DNA from: Deinococcus hopiensis KR-140 | GTDB lineage: Bacteria; Deinococcota; Deinococci; Deinococcales; Deinococcaceae | Assembly: GCF_900176165.1 (NCBI RefSeq) | Contig: NZ_FWWU01000008.1 | Span: 62,001 to 126,000 of the forward strand | DNA length: 64,000 nucleotides | Reading direction: 5' to 3' | Part shown: piece by piece, positions 29,281 through 39,567 of the stretch | Position numbering within the stretch: position 1 is the first letter of the stretch | How the letters are laid out: every line of letters begins with the position of its first letter | Program-made: the position numbers and the translations under genes | The notes under the pieces: model-generated | What the model saw: the letters and a program-made list of their open reading frames with translations, nothing else | What the model was told of the DNA's origin: nothing | Databases searched by the model: none

Positions 29281-29687
29281 CTAATGCTGACGTCTCCACC
29301 AGGACCAATGCCAGACCATTGCGTGAGCGTGAGTGTGCTGGAGGGCCAGGAGCAAAAGGCGACGGACCTCTGGCACGGTCAAAGGAATGAGGTCCTCGTC
29401 GTGGACCGCCCCCCCTTTTTCTCCTGGGCGGCCACCACCGTCAGGAAGGCATGTGCCAACATGGCGAGCGTGATGTGTCGATACCATCCCACCCAGGAGC
29501 GCACTTCGTATTGATCCGGACCGACTTGCCCCTTGGCCATCTCGAAGGCCACTTCTACCGCCCAACGTGACCCAGCAGCCTGCACAACCTCACTTAAGGT
29601 CGTGTCCGAGGGCGCAAACACAATGAAGTCAGCCAGGTCCGTCGGGTTTTTGCGTGACCGACGAGCGAGCACCCTATGTTCGGTCAC
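29281..29687 (-). pseudogene. IS701-family transposase, C-terminal remnant
   Basis: The sequence reads VLARRSRKNPTDLADFIVFA, GSRWAVEVAFEMAKGQVGPD, QYEVRSWVGWYRHITLAML: the third catalytic region and conserved Trp/Tyr block of IS701-type DDE transposases. After AAQEKKGG the frame shifts in a run of seven C (29408-29414 on the plus strand), and the real ending (VPEVRRLLLLALQHTH, then a basic tail) continues in the other frame. The N-terminal two thirds are missing. It may be the relic source of transposition for the CTAG-flanked MITE. Confidence 0.7.
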
Positions 29688-29852
29688 GTCCTTGTTCCTC
29701 GCTGCTCAACTGACCTATGGCAGCAGCCCCACGCACCGCTCTCGTCCGTCGCCTGGACCTCCCCGGCCCTTCCGGCCTTACCGTCTTGCACGGCGCTGTT
29801 CTCCATCGCTGCTTCCTGCTCATCCCTTTGGTCCGTCATTTCTCCTCCTTTC

Positions 29853-30389
29853 TCAGGCGCTCTGCAGGGTCATCAGGGGCGACCGTCCGGCAGAGTGCAG
29901 CAGATGCTCCATGTACCGCTGGGAAAAACCCTGCACGAGCATCTCGGCCACTTGCGCGGTATCCGGCCCCAGAGGATGACAGAAGGGCTCAGGAACGTTG
30001 AATCCGTTCACCTGGGCGCCTTGCACGATGAGTTTGCCAGCGTAGGTCACGGTTAGCGGGAGCTGTACTTTGAACACCGGGCTCTTCAATCCGTCGAGCG
30101 GCAGACGCATCGAGATCAGCAGCACCGCAGCGCCCGCCACTTCCTGTGTGGAAAGGGAATGCCCGAGCAATTGGAAGTCGACGTCCCGATACCCGCGGTG
30201 TTCCAGGGCCACCTGAATCTGAGCTTGCAGTTCAGTCAGGTACGTTTGAGCCCGGTTCTGCGCCTCCTGTTGGATATAGAGAAGCTGAGCGAAATCGAGG
30301 GCGCAGGGTGAGGGGACCATTCCCCTGCGTATACCTAAAGAATTAGAGGTTGACATGGTCATATCAGCATCCCAGAGCGGGCAGGGCAT
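29853..30389 (-). CDS. Hypothetical protein
   Basis: The longest frame has 178 residues; starts at 30362 and 30356 are alternatives because no strong ribosome site marks 30389. The middle alternates beta-like stretches (GAAVLLISMRLPLDGL, SPVFKVQLPLTVTYAGKLIV) with a helical N-terminal part (LLYIQQEAQNRAQTYLTEL). There is no signal peptide and no recognised family. Codon use fits a real gene. About 200 bases on its right hold nothing before the inverted-repeat element at 30554. Confidence 0.6.
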   Translation of the reverse strand: MPCPLWDADMTMSTSNSLGIRRGMVPSPCALDFAQLLYIQQEAQNRAQTYLTELQAQIQVALEHRGYRDVDFQLLGHSLSTQEVAGAAVLLISMRLPLDGLKSPVFKVQLPLTVTYAGKLIVQGAQVNGFNVPEPFCHPLGPDTAQVAEMLVQGFSQRYMEHLLHSAGRSPLMTLQSA

Positions 30390-30553
30390 CAGTGGCTGAG
30401 GAGACGAACGTGAGTTAACTGCTTTGAGAACATCTTCCCCAATTACCTTAACTCAACTTCACGCAGTTGCTCTTTCTTTTGTTGAAGCGACCGTGATGCA
30501 AACCCACATACTACGACCTCCCACATTGCCATCACTCTTCCAAACAAGGCCTG

Positions 30554-30678
30554 GTGGGTCACTTGTCACGGACGGTTTCCCAAGAATAGAGATGTTGGGA
30601 GGAATCTCGGTCAGGACGAATTTCTGCTCTCTCATAATCGAGAGGTCTGAAAGCCTACGCCCGTGACAAGTGACCCAC
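30554..30678. repeat. Small dispersed repeat with perfect 18-bp inverted ends, copy 1
   Basis: GTGGGTCACTTGTCACGG (30554-30571) and its exact complement (30661-30678) enclose a core containing CTCTCTCATAATCGAGAGGTC, then TGAAAGCCT. A diverged copy sharing TTTCCC, CTCTCTCAT, GTCTGAAAGCCT and GTGACCCA lies at 59091-59217. It resembles the small non-coding repeats described in Deinococcus genomes. It is non-coding and could form a long hairpin in RNA. Confidence 0.65.
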
Positions 30679-30725
30679 TGGCTACATTTGGCCCCTGGGC
30701 TGTTCATCAGCAAACCCAGGAAAAA

Positions 30726-30755
30726 GAGCGGGCATCCCATACGGGATGCCCGCTC
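30726..30755 (-). terminator. Rho-independent terminator of the aminopeptidase gene
   Basis: GAGCGGGCATCCC is followed by a 4-base loop and its exact complement. On the minus strand the stem is followed by TTTTT. It lies about 115 bases past the aminopeptidase stop. Confidence 0.85.
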
Positions 30756-30868
30756 CATCTTCAACGGCCTCATTTGGCTGGCCCGAACCGGAAGCCAATG
30801 GAGTCAGCTCCCCCATTGATAAGGTCTTGGTTCTTCAGGCCCTGTGAAAGTGAGGCGGTGTTGCACTC

Positions 30869-32104
30869 TTAAAAAGCCCACTCTCCGCTGCGGAGAAGCG
30901 GCTCTCGGGTGCCGTCCGCAGTGATCCCGTCCACGTCCACGCTGGTGCTGCCAATCATGAAGTCCACGTGCGTCAGGCTGTCATTGCCGCCAAGTGCGGT
31001 GATCTCCTCCGGACTGAGATCACTCCCACCCTCGAAGTTCTCACTGAACGAGAACCCAAAGGCGAGGTGGCACGCAGCGTTCTCGTCGTACAAGCTGTCG
31101 AGGAAAAGCGTGCCCGTCGCAGAGACGGGGGACTGGGTAGAGACGAGAGCGACCTCACCTAAAAAGCGCGCGCCTTCGTCCGTACCCAGTGCCCGCTGCA
31201 AGGCCTCTTCACCCTTTGAAGCCCGCGCTTCGACAATGCGGCCCTCCTCAAAATACAGTTCGATGTCCTCAATCAGCGTGCCAGACAGGCTCAGTGGCTT
31301 GGTCGCGCGCACGGTGCCTCGTACCTCCGCGCGATGTGGAGCTGTGAAGAGCTCCTCCGTGGGTAAGTTCCCGGCAAAAAACACGCCCGTTGGCGTCAGC
31401 GAGGCACCACCGACCCATACATGGCTATCGGCCAGGCCAACTTCAAGGTCTGTGCCGGGTCCCTGGAAGTGGACTGCTCGGTACCGACGTGCGTTGAGCG
31501 CGTCGGCCCGGCGGGCAAGCTCTGCAAGGTGATCACGCCAGGCCTGTACGGGGTCTGGCTCATCCACGCGGTTGGCGGTGAAGACGTCGTCCCAGAGCCG
31601 CGCAACGGCAGCGTCGGCAGGCAGTTCTGGGAAGACTCGGGTGGCCCAGGCGGTACTGGGGGCTGCAGCGCGGCACCACGCGAAGGCGTTCTTGCGCATC
31701 AGTTCCGTGAAGGGGCGGAGGGGCCCCTGACGGCCCCTCCGCTCCCGGTCGATCAAGTCGGGGTCGATATCCGCCAGGAGCGTTGGATCGTCGGACGTCA
31801 CGTGCAGGAATGCGTCCCCGCGCTCAGCCGTTTCCCGCCACAGGTCAGCGCGCCACTGCGGAAACGTGGAAAGGGAGTCCGGCGCAGCGTGCTGGAAGCG
31901 GACGCGAGCGGTATACGCGTCGTTCCAGATAATGTTTACCAGCGGTGCACCCGCTTTATAAGCGTGCTTGGCAATCAGCCTGGCGAGGGGCGCACATTCC
32001 AGATCCGTGCTAAGCAGCAGGCGTTGCCCGGCCTGGAGGTTTACTCCAATATGGATGAGCAAAGCGGCGTAACGGTCGAGACGCTCTTTGAAAGTCAGGG
32101 ACAT
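30869..32104 (-). CDS. M29-family aminopeptidase
   Basis: The protein has 411 residues, ATG start at 32104. Family M29 (AmpS / aminopeptidase T) is indicated by the N-terminal YAALLIHIGVNLQAGQRLLL, the first metal-ligand region FFAGNLPTEELFTAPH, IVEARASKGEEAL, and the metal ligands in LYDENAACHLAFGFSFSENF and DSLTHVDFMIGS. It removes N-terminal residues from peptides in the cytoplasm using two metal ions. All expected ligands (Glu, Glu, His, His, Asp) appear present and the length is normal. It is a single gene with its own terminator. The left side of its promoter region has no clear elements. Confidence 0.92.
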   Translation of the reverse strand: MSLTFKERLDRYAALLIHIGVNLQAGQRLLLSTDLECAPLARLIAKHAYKAGAPLVNIIWNDAYTARVRFQHAAPDSLSTFPQWRADLWRETAERGDAFLHVTSDDPTLLADIDPDLIDRERRGRQGPLRPFTELMRKNAFAWCRAAAPSTAWATRVFPELPADAAVARLWDDVFTANRVDEPDPVQAWRDHLAELARRADALNARRYRAVHFQGPGTDLEVGLADSHVWVGGASLTPTGVFFAGNLPTEELFTAPHRAEVRGTVRATKPLSLSGTLIEDIELYFEEGRIVEARASKGEEALQRALGTDEGARFLGEVALVSTQSPVSATGTLFLDSLYDENAACHLAFGFSFSENFEGGSDLSPEEITALGGNDSLTHVDFMIGSTSVDVDGITADGTREPLLRSGEWAF

Positions 32105-32306
32105 GAGGTCACACCATAGGCGGCGACCCCATCTGGCGGACTTATTTATTTTACTTAGGTGGTTCTATCAGAAATGGCGTACCCGATTGCGCGCCCTCAT
32201 AACTTAGAGCCTAAAGATATTTTGAGTGTCGTAAGCGTGATGCCTTGTGCGTGTAAAATAGTCATGCGAGTCCTCCTGAGAGACGGGAACAGGGTTCTGA
32301 GTAGGG

Positions 32307-32621
32307 TCACTGGTATGATTTCGCCCGCTTCCCCTTCTTCCGTTTCCGGACGGATGGTGCAGGCATCGAGGGCTCAAGGTGGTGTCGCCGGGGCGGCTTT
32401 GGGATACTGCGAAGGGGGTGCAAAGGGCTGACGGCCACCAACACCAGGTGGGCTTGCCCATTGCGCTCGAAGGCGGTGACGTAGGCGGTTACTCCAGCGA
32501 TCAGGGCCTCAAGCCGCAGGCCATCGTGGGAGACCCGACGCAGGACTGCTCTTGGCCAACGTTGGAGCAGCCGCACGACATACACGGGGAGATCCAGCGC
32601 GATCTGTTGCAGGAGGAACAA
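32307..32621 (-). CDS. Hypothetical protein (weak)
   Basis: A 104-residue frame with a plausible start segment (FLLQQIALDLPVYVVRLLQR, then VAVSPLH) and a basic tail (SVRKRKKGKRAKSYQ). No family is recognised, and an overlapping plus-strand frame of similar length exists. The rest of the 700-base gap between 32105 and 32801 shows nothing else. Confidence 0.3.
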   Translation of the reverse strand: MFLLQQIALDLPVYVVRLLQRWPRAVLRRVSHDGLRLEALIAGVTAYVTAFERNGQAHLVLVAVSPLHPLRSIPKPPRRHHLEPSMPAPSVRKRKKGKRAKSYQ

Positions 32622-32801
32622 TCCAGCTTGGGAGTGCGTTTCGGGTCACCCGGGCAATAGGGATGCACCTGGGGCTGTCCCCCCAGCAATTCATGAAGAG
32701 GGAGGAAACGAACGACTGTGAATGGCGCCCTATGGTATTGCTCACAAGCACCTGATTGGGGGAACGACGGGATTGGGACGGTCCTGCAGTAAGCTCACCT
32801 T

Positions 32802-33194
32802 GTGGATGCTCATCCAAGTGCGTTCTCCTTACTCTTGGTTGACGATGATCCGGCGGACGTTCTTCTGGCGCAGATGGCCCTGGATGAACTGAATGCGCCC
32901 GTGAAGGTGGAGGTCTCGCACGACGGTGTGCGGGCGTTGGCACGCTTGAAAAACGGGCCCACGCCAGACCTGGTGTTGATGGACATGAACATGCCGGCCC
33001 TGACAGGACTCGGGGTGCTGCTCAAGCTCGGGCACACTCTGCGCGGCACGCGCGTGGTCCTGTGGAGTTCAGGCTGGAAAGCGCAGGATGAGCCAGCGGT
33101 CATGGCCGCCGGAGCCGAGGCGTACCTGCGCAAACCCACCCATTACAGCGACTTGCTGGCGCTCCTGAAATCACTGACCCAAGGAACCAGGTAG
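32802..33194 (+). CDS. Single-domain response regulator (CheY-like), 1 of 4
   Basis: The protein has 130 residues, GTG start. Acidic pocket LLLVDDDPADV, phospho-Asp in LVLMDMNMPA, switch Ser in VVLWSSGW and Lys in AYLRKPTHY are all present. There is no output domain. It is the first of four consecutive paralogues facing a GAF histidine kinase at 35.2 kb, resembling the Rcp1 type of receivers that work with GAF/phytochrome kinases. Likely phosphorylated by that kinase and acting by protein contact. Confidence 0.9.
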   Translation: MDAHPSAFSLLLVDDDPADVLLAQMALDELNAPVKVEVSHDGVRALARLKNGPTPDLVLMDMNMPALTGLGVLLKLGHTLRGTRVVLWSSGWKAQDEPAVMAAGAEAYLRKPTHYSDLLALLKSLTQGTR

Positions 33195-33230
33195 GGCGGA
33201 AGCGGAGGGGTACCCCTATAGTCGTGTCCG

Positions 33231-33617
33231 ATGCCCCTTCTACTCCCACCCTGTTCCGTCCTTTTGGTCGAGGACAATGCCTTAGACGTCGTACTGGTGG
33301 AAACGGCGTTAGAGGAACTGCAGTTTTTAGGGCAGCTGGAAGTGGTCCTCGGTGGCGAGGAAGCGGTGAAGCGCTTACAAATGCGACCTCTACCGGAGGT
33401 CGTGCTGATGGACATTCACATGCCGCGGGTGGGTGGCCTGGGCGTCATGGAGGCGCTGGGTGTGGGATTGACCAAGGTGAAGGTGGTGTTGTGGAGTTCG
33501 GCATTCAGTCCACTGGATGCCGTGGAGGCCCAGGCAGCGGGCGTGCACCTCTACCTGGAGAAGCCGAGAACCTATCAAGACCTGCTTGAAGCGTTAGGCC
33601 GCGTCATTACGTGCTGA
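33231..33617 (+). CDS. Single-domain response regulator (CheY-like), 2 of 4
   Basis: The protein has 128 residues. VLLVEDNALDV gives the acidic pocket, VVLMDIHMPR the phospho-Asp, VVLWSSAF the switch Ser and LYLEKPRTY the Lys. It is 37 bases downstream of the first receiver. Divergence in the alpha4-beta5 face (ALGVGLTKVK) suggests a different partner from the others. Confidence 0.9.
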   Translation: MPLLLPPCSVLLVEDNALDVVLVETALEELQFLGQLEVVLGGEEAVKRLQMRPLPEVVLMDIHMPRVGGLGVMEALGVGLTKVKVVLWSSAFSPLDAVEAQAAGVHLYLEKPRTYQDLLEALGRVITC

Positions 33618-33922
33618 CCTGGCGCTGAGCGGTGCGCCCCCAGAGTCGAACCGTGCCGTGCCTGAAAGCGCGTGTGTCTGCAAGGGGCATGGAGTTACGG
33701 GCGCGCCAGCAGAACGCGCCCTGCACAAACCGCCAGCAAGACGAGGTAGGTCAGGTCTGCATGGGGACCTCCTCAGGAGGAACAGCAGTCGTGTATGGCC
33801 CGCCGGGCTGCTGGGGCAACATGGCGGACCTCCTTGAAACAGATGTGCCCTGGCCTCACGCACGTGGTGGGCCTGGGTCGATGCCCCACGCTGTTCTTCC
33901 CATGCAGGGCGACATAGAGCGC

Positions 33923-33990
33923 TGGTGGTCTGGGCCGGATTCGAACTGGCAAGGACTGGCGTTCAGTCCCCTGACCAGGGCCGAAACGTT
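33923..33990 (-). other. tRNA-like 3' half ending in CCA, no 5' half
   Basis: On the minus strand a 5-bp stem GGACT/AGTCC encloses a 7-base loop, followed by a T-arm-like GCCAGTTCGAATCCGGC and an end reading CCAGACC-A-CCA. The loop lacks the universal U at position 33, and no complementary 5' acceptor strand is present. It is a pseudo-tRNA or an attachment-site remnant. The rest of 33618-34294 has no supported gene. Confidence 0.35.
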
Positions 33991-34294
33991 CGCTCGAACA
34001 GGGTGAGCCAGGCGAGAACGCTGGGCGTTCGTCCGTCAGCTGAACGGAGGAATGATCGTCCTCTCCCCACGTCAAGCGAACGGTCGGGGTCTCAAGACGG
34101 TAGGGTCGAGCGACTTGGGCAGACCATCAGGCGTGGAACAGGAATTACGCTGGAAACTGCGCTGGAGGTAACATTCCAGAAACGGAAAAAACCTCACAGG
34201 TTCAAGACGTACGGATCCCAGACCCTTCCCCCTCTCCTCTCCGGAATGAAAGCAGGATCAGCCTCGAAGGGTTGACGGAGTGTAAATTTATGCT

Positions 34295-34687
34295 GTGATT
34301 CCTGGTGCCGCTGTGTGCTCGCTGCTCTTGGTCGACGACAGTGACACCGACGTGTTCCTGGTCGAGTCTGCCCTCGCAGAATTTGGAGCCTCCTTCAAAA
34401 TGGAAGTCGCGCGAGATGGTGTCGAAGCCATCGAAGCGTTGCAAACCGGACCTGACCCGGACCTCGTCCTTTTGGACGTCAACATGCCCCGCATGAATGG
34501 GCTGGAGGTGCTGCAAGCCCTGAACGGCAACATGCGGGGCATGCGAGTGGTGGTGTGGAGTTCCGGCTGGCAGGCCAGAGACGTACAAGGCGTGCTTGAC
34601 GCTGGAGCAAAAGCGTACCTGCAAAAGCCCAGTTCGTACCGAGCCCTCGTCACCCTGCTGGGCAGTTTCCTCCAGGACTGCGCGTAA
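34295..34687 (+). CDS. Single-domain response regulator (CheY-like), 3 of 4
   Basis: The protein has 130 residues, GTG start. Landmarks are LLLVDDSDTDV, LVLLDVNMPRMNG, VVVWSSGW and AYLQKPSSY. It is closest to the first receiver. The 680-base gap before it, with a tRNA-like remnant, suggests an insertion or deletion split the original receiver cluster in two pairs. Confidence 0.9.
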   Translation: MIPGAAVCSLLLVDDSDTDVFLVESALAEFGASFKMEVARDGVEAIEALQTGPDPDLVLLDVNMPRMNGLEVLQALNGNMRGMRVVVWSSGWQARDVQGVLDAGAKAYLQKPSSYRALVTLLGSFLQDCA

Positions 34688-34723
34688 GACTGCAGTCACG
34701 GGACTTCCGGTATACCTGGAACC

Positions 34724-35125
34724 GTGTCCCCTCGCACTCCAGTTTCCCTTCTCCTGGTGGATGACAGTCCCATCGACATCTACCTGGTGCAGTTGGCCCT
34801 GGATACCCTGGGATTCCCCGTTCACCTGGAAGTCATTTTCGAGAGTCAAGAGGCCCTAAAACGGCTTCAATCCGCCCCTGCTCCCGACGTCCTCCTGATG
34901 GACATGTACATGCCCGGCTTGAATGGGCTTGAGGTGTTACAGGCCCTGAAGGGCACGCTGGGAGGGGCGCGCGTGGTGCTGTGGAGTGCCGGAGTCCGCC
35001 CTGAGGAGGTGGCGGTTGTCCAGGCAGCCGGCGCCGAGGCGTACCTGGAAAAGCCTCTGGACAACGCAGCCTTGCTCAGTACATTACAGACCCTCCTGGG
35101 ACAAGTTGATCGCCGCGCGTCCTGA
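34724..35125 (+). CDS. Single-domain response regulator (CheY-like), 4 of 4
   Basis: The protein has 133 residues, GTG start. Landmarks are LLLVDDSPIDI, VLLMDMYMPGLNG, VVLWSAGV and AYLEKPLDN. It is 36 bases after receiver 3 and about 100 bases before the GAF kinase frame, which together probably form one signalling unit. Confidence 0.9.
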   Translation: MSPRTPVSLLLVDDSPIDIYLVQLALDTLGFPVHLEVIFESQEALKRLQSAPAPDVLLMDMYMPGLNGLEVLQALKGTLGGARVVLWSAGVRPEEVAVVQAAGAEAYLEKPLDNAALLSTLQTLLGQVDRRAS

Positions 35126-36363
35126 TCTGGGTTTACGTTCGCTTTGTAAAGTGTTATGACACTTCAGAACTGTCCGTAAGCCTTCTTCAGGCTGTTCCTG
35201 AAGAAGGCCCGCTCACCTTTATTGTGGGTAGGTGACGACCCCGCCCACGCCGCTTACAGCTCAGGCCCTCGGTGAGCGGCTGCAGCACATCACTGAAGTG
35301 CTCGCAGCGGCCAACACGCAGGACATGGTCTTTGAAGCCGTCTTGCACCCTGCATTGGACGCCCTTAGAGCCAGCACGGCCACCGTACTCCTCGCGGACC
35401 GTGAGGGGCAGCGCCTGGAACGTGAGGCCTTGCTCGGGTATCCCGAGGGTGACGCTTCCATCTGGCAAAGTGCACTGGTCGAGGACGACGGCCCCGCAGC
35501 GGAAGCCCTCAGGATCGGCGGGGCCTTGTTCTTCCCGGAAGTGCAGGACCTGGTGAAGAAGTACCCGAACCTCGAAGCCCGCATGGGCGCAACGGCTCCG
35601 GTGGCGGCCACGGCGGTCCTGCCTATGTTTTTGGACCGCCGTCCTCTTGGCGTCATCGTGCTGGATTTCCAGGAACCTCACCACTTCACGCTTGAAGAGC
35701 AGCGGTTCGTCCGCATTCTTGCCGCTCAGTGTGCCATCGCGTTTGGTCGGGTCCGCCTCCTGCAGAACCTGGAAGGGCAGGTGACGGCCAGAACCCGCGA
35801 GCTGGAAGCGCAAAAAGTAGTCCTTGAGACGCAGCAGGTGACCATGACGGAACAAGCGCACGCGCTGCAAAGTGCCAATGAGGAACTGGACGTCTTTACC
35901 CTGTCGGTCTCGCATGACCTCCGGGCTCCGGTGCGGCACATGCGGGGCTTTCTCAGCCTCCTGAAGCGGGAAGTGGAAGGGCAACTGACGGGAAAAGCTG
36001 CCCGGTACTTCCAGGTGGTGGAAGACACTGCTGGGCGCATGGACACCATGATTGAGGCCTTGTTGCAGTTGTCCCGCACCTCTCACCAGGACATGCGGGT
36101 TGGACCTGTGAATGTGGAGCGCTTGATCGAGAATCTGAGGTCTGAATTGCAGGGAGAGGCGGCGGACCGCGATATCACCTGGGTGATCCATCCAATCCCG
36201 GTGGTGATGGCGGATGAAGCGTTATTGCGGCAGGTCCTGATGAATCTGTTGTCCAATGCAATGAAGTACACCCGGCAACGTGAGGGCACTCGGATCGAGG
36301 TGTGGGGGGAGGAGCGGCCCGACGGGTGGGTGATGGAAGTGCGGGACAACGGGGTGGGCTTTA

Positions 36364-37428
36364 TTGATCTCGGCTGAAGTTTAGGACGGAAGGTAGCTGT
36401 GGAGGAGGCGAGCAGGGAGTCGGACATACCGGACGCGCGCCCATCCAACCTTGAGGCGCGCCTTCAATTCCTTCAGTGTCCGTGCACAGAAGTTCCCCAG
36501 GACGTTGCGCTTGACATAGGCCCACACCAGTTCAATGGGATTGAGTTCCGGAGCGTACGGCGGGAGATATTGCAGAGACAGCCGTGCTTCACCTGTTGCG
36601 AAGGCCGTGACGGCCTTCGATTTGTGGATGCCGGCGTTGTCGAGGACGACCACGACCTCTCCTGGAACGTGCGTCAACACGTGCTGCAGGAAGCGAATCA
36701 CGTCCGGACTCTTGAACGCGCCGTGTTGCGTGTGTTGCAGGAACTGGCCGGCAGTGGTGAGTGCACCGATAGTCGACACCTTGTCCCAGCTGGCTTTGCC
36801 ATACACCACGGGCGTGTGGCCGCGCAGCGCCCAGGTGTGCTTCACCGTGCCTTTCAGGCTGAACCCCACCTCATCCAGGAAGACCAGGGTCGCTCCCGCC
36901 GTTACTTTTTTTTGATCTCGGGCAGGACGGTCTGAATCCAGGTGGCCACCGCTTCGGGATTCTGTTCCAGCGCGCGTTGATCGGGCTTCTGGCGGGAGAA
37001 GCCCAACTGGTGCAGGATTCTCCGAACGTGGTCGCGATGATGCCAGATGTCGAAGTGACGACCGATGACCTCCCGGACGCGCGGGGTCGTCCAGCTCGCG
37101 TCGGGGAAGCCATGCACCTGTGCGCCTTCGTTGAGCAGTCGCTTCAGGGTCTCTCGCTGCTCTCCGGAGAGTGCTGGCACTCTCCCCGTGGTGATGGTGG
37201 CCTGCAGTGCACCTGGACCCTGGTGCCGCAGGAGGTGCCTCCAGGTGCGCAGAGTACTCATGGAGACACCCAGAAGCTCCGCGAGTTCCTTGCTGCTGTA
37301 TTGCCCAGTTTCGAGCAGCTTGAGGAAGTGCAGTCGACGTTCTTCAAGTTGAGCTCGCGTCAGGCGCGAGGGCAGCCAACGGTCCGTCATCCACCCATTC
37401 TAACGTCCGCAACTTCAGCCGGTATCAA
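36364..37428 (-). mobile_element. IS630-family element, copy 2
   Basis: Inverted ends TTGATCTCGGCTGAAGTT (left) and complement of TTGATACCGGCTGAAGTT (right) bound 1065 bp. TA is duplicated at 36362-36363 and 37429-37430. The two transposase frames appear undamaged, so the element could be recent and active. Confidence 0.92.
36381..37390 (-). CDS. IS630-family transposase, two frames joined by a -1 frameshift
   Basis: The first frame (37390-36902, 162 residues) has a helix-turn-helix (YSSKELAELLGVSMSTLRTW) and ends EIKKK. At a run of eight A followed by G (plus-strand T run near 36906-36913) a minus-one shift enters the second frame with TLVFLDEVGFSLKG (first Asp), VVVVLDNAGIHKSKAV (second Asp) and LPPYAPELNPIELVWAYVK (Glu). 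Frameshifting is known for part of this family. The catalytic triad is complete. Confidence 0.9.
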
Positions 37429-37980
37429 TAATGAGGCGTATGCAGGGAGGCTGTTTGGTGTGTTTCAACGGTTGCACCGGTCGGACGTATTTGAGGGTGA
37501 GGGTGTTGGGTTGGCGAATGTGCGCCGCATTGTTATGCGGCACGGGGGGAACGTCTGGGCGCGCAGTTCAGAGGGTATGGGAGCAACCTTTGGGTTCTCG
37601 CTTCCCAGAGTGCCGGCCACCACGGGATAATGGAGTGGTGTGAAACAGCATGTTGTGAGTTTCCTTGTCCGTTCTGGAGGAGGGAAGCGCCGTACACATT
37701 GGGGGCAAGGGGTAGAGTTACTGCGGCCGTACAGGTGAGGACCACGACACAGAGTTGAGTTCACCCTTCGGAGAGCGCGTGCCTGAGCGCAGGCGCTGTA
37801 CCGCTCTCACGGACCAGACCTCATGGCTTAGGTCCTGCCGGGGGAGAGCCGCATCAAAGCCGCTACCCCCGGTGCTCAAGGGATGAGGTTGACACTCTGA
37901 GCGTGGGTGACCCGCTTGGCTCGCCATAGTGGTGGCAGTTGTTCACTTGAATTAACGTAAAGTAAAGTCCCTTATGAGAC

Positions 37981-38745
<765 letters not shown>

Positions 38746-38841
38746 CGTCTGTCAGTCACACCTTTTTAGCGTACCACACGACCCTCAGCCAAAACAGTAA
38801 CCTATTTCCGGATGACCTGTATTTCTCTATACGGCGCAATT

Positions 38842-39489
38842 ATGCAGCCAAAATCTTGGTTCCCGCCAAGTACAGCATTGCGGGAACTCAAGCAATTCTT
38901 TCGTGAACGCACGGCGTTGTGTGAAGCGCTGAATCAGGATCAGAACCGATTGCACGCTTCAGAACGTCGGCAGGATGAAAGCTAGACGGTTGCGGCATTG
39001 CTGAGTACCCGCATCGCCTTGCCCAAGCAGCAGATTTTAGAGCTTGAAACGGTCATCCAAGCAATCATCCGTTCCGATGATACGTTATATGCGACCTTTG
39101 AATTATTGACCAGCGTTCCTGGGTTCGGATTAATCACGGCAGCATCGGTGCTAGCGGAAACGGATGGGTTTGCGGTGGTGGAGACCGGCAAGCAAATCTC
39201 GGCGCATGCTGGCATTGCTCCCTCTCCGTTTCAGTCAGGTACGAGTGTCCATGGTCGAGGGCGCATCTCAAAGATGGGGAATGCTCACCTGAGGCGCTCG
39301 GCGTATCTTGCTGCCTTGAGTGCCACACGAAACAAAGGGCATCTGGGCGACTTCTATCGTCGATTAAGAGCCAATGGAAAGCCTCCTAAGGTGGCATTGA
39401 TTGCGCTTGGCCATAAATTGTTACGGACAGGACTGGCCGTCGTGAGATCAGGGAAGCCGTTTAGCGAAACGTACTTAAAACCAACCTAA
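38842..39489 (+). pseudogene. IS110-family transposase, truncated, in-frame stop
   Basis: The C-terminal transposase_20 domain is clear: LLTSVPGFGLITAASVLAE, ISAHAGIAPSPFQSGTSVHG, RGRISKMGNAHLRRSAYLAA. Upstream in the same frame is ALRELKQFFRERTALCEAL, QDQNRLHASERRQDES, then TAG at 38983-38985. The N-terminal DEDD catalytic domain is missing. The fragment cannot be active. Confidence 0.8.
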
Positions 39490-39567
39490 AACGACGTGTA
39501 GAGTGGATTCGTTCTGTTCCTGCCGCCCGTGACTGCAGGCCATCCTGTGAGGCAGAATAGTCTGCGT

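Larger units (their letters stand above)
35232..37630 (+). pseudogene. GAF histidine kinase, split by IS630 copy 2
   Basis: The 5' part (35232-36363) encodes a GAF domain (about 15-170), a coiled linker and a DHp domain with an intact phospho-acceptor in LSVSHDLRAPVRHM. It also has an N-box LLSNAMKYT and a G1 box RDNGVGF. The IS then interrupts. The 3' part (37431-37630) supplies AYAGRLFGVFQRLHRS, the G2 box GEGVGLANVRRI and the end. Removing the IS and one TA gives DNGVGFNEAYAGRLF in frame, about 445 residues. The split protein lacks the ATP lid and G2 box and should be inactive. Before insertion it was the natural donor for the four adjacent receivers. Confidence 0.92.
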
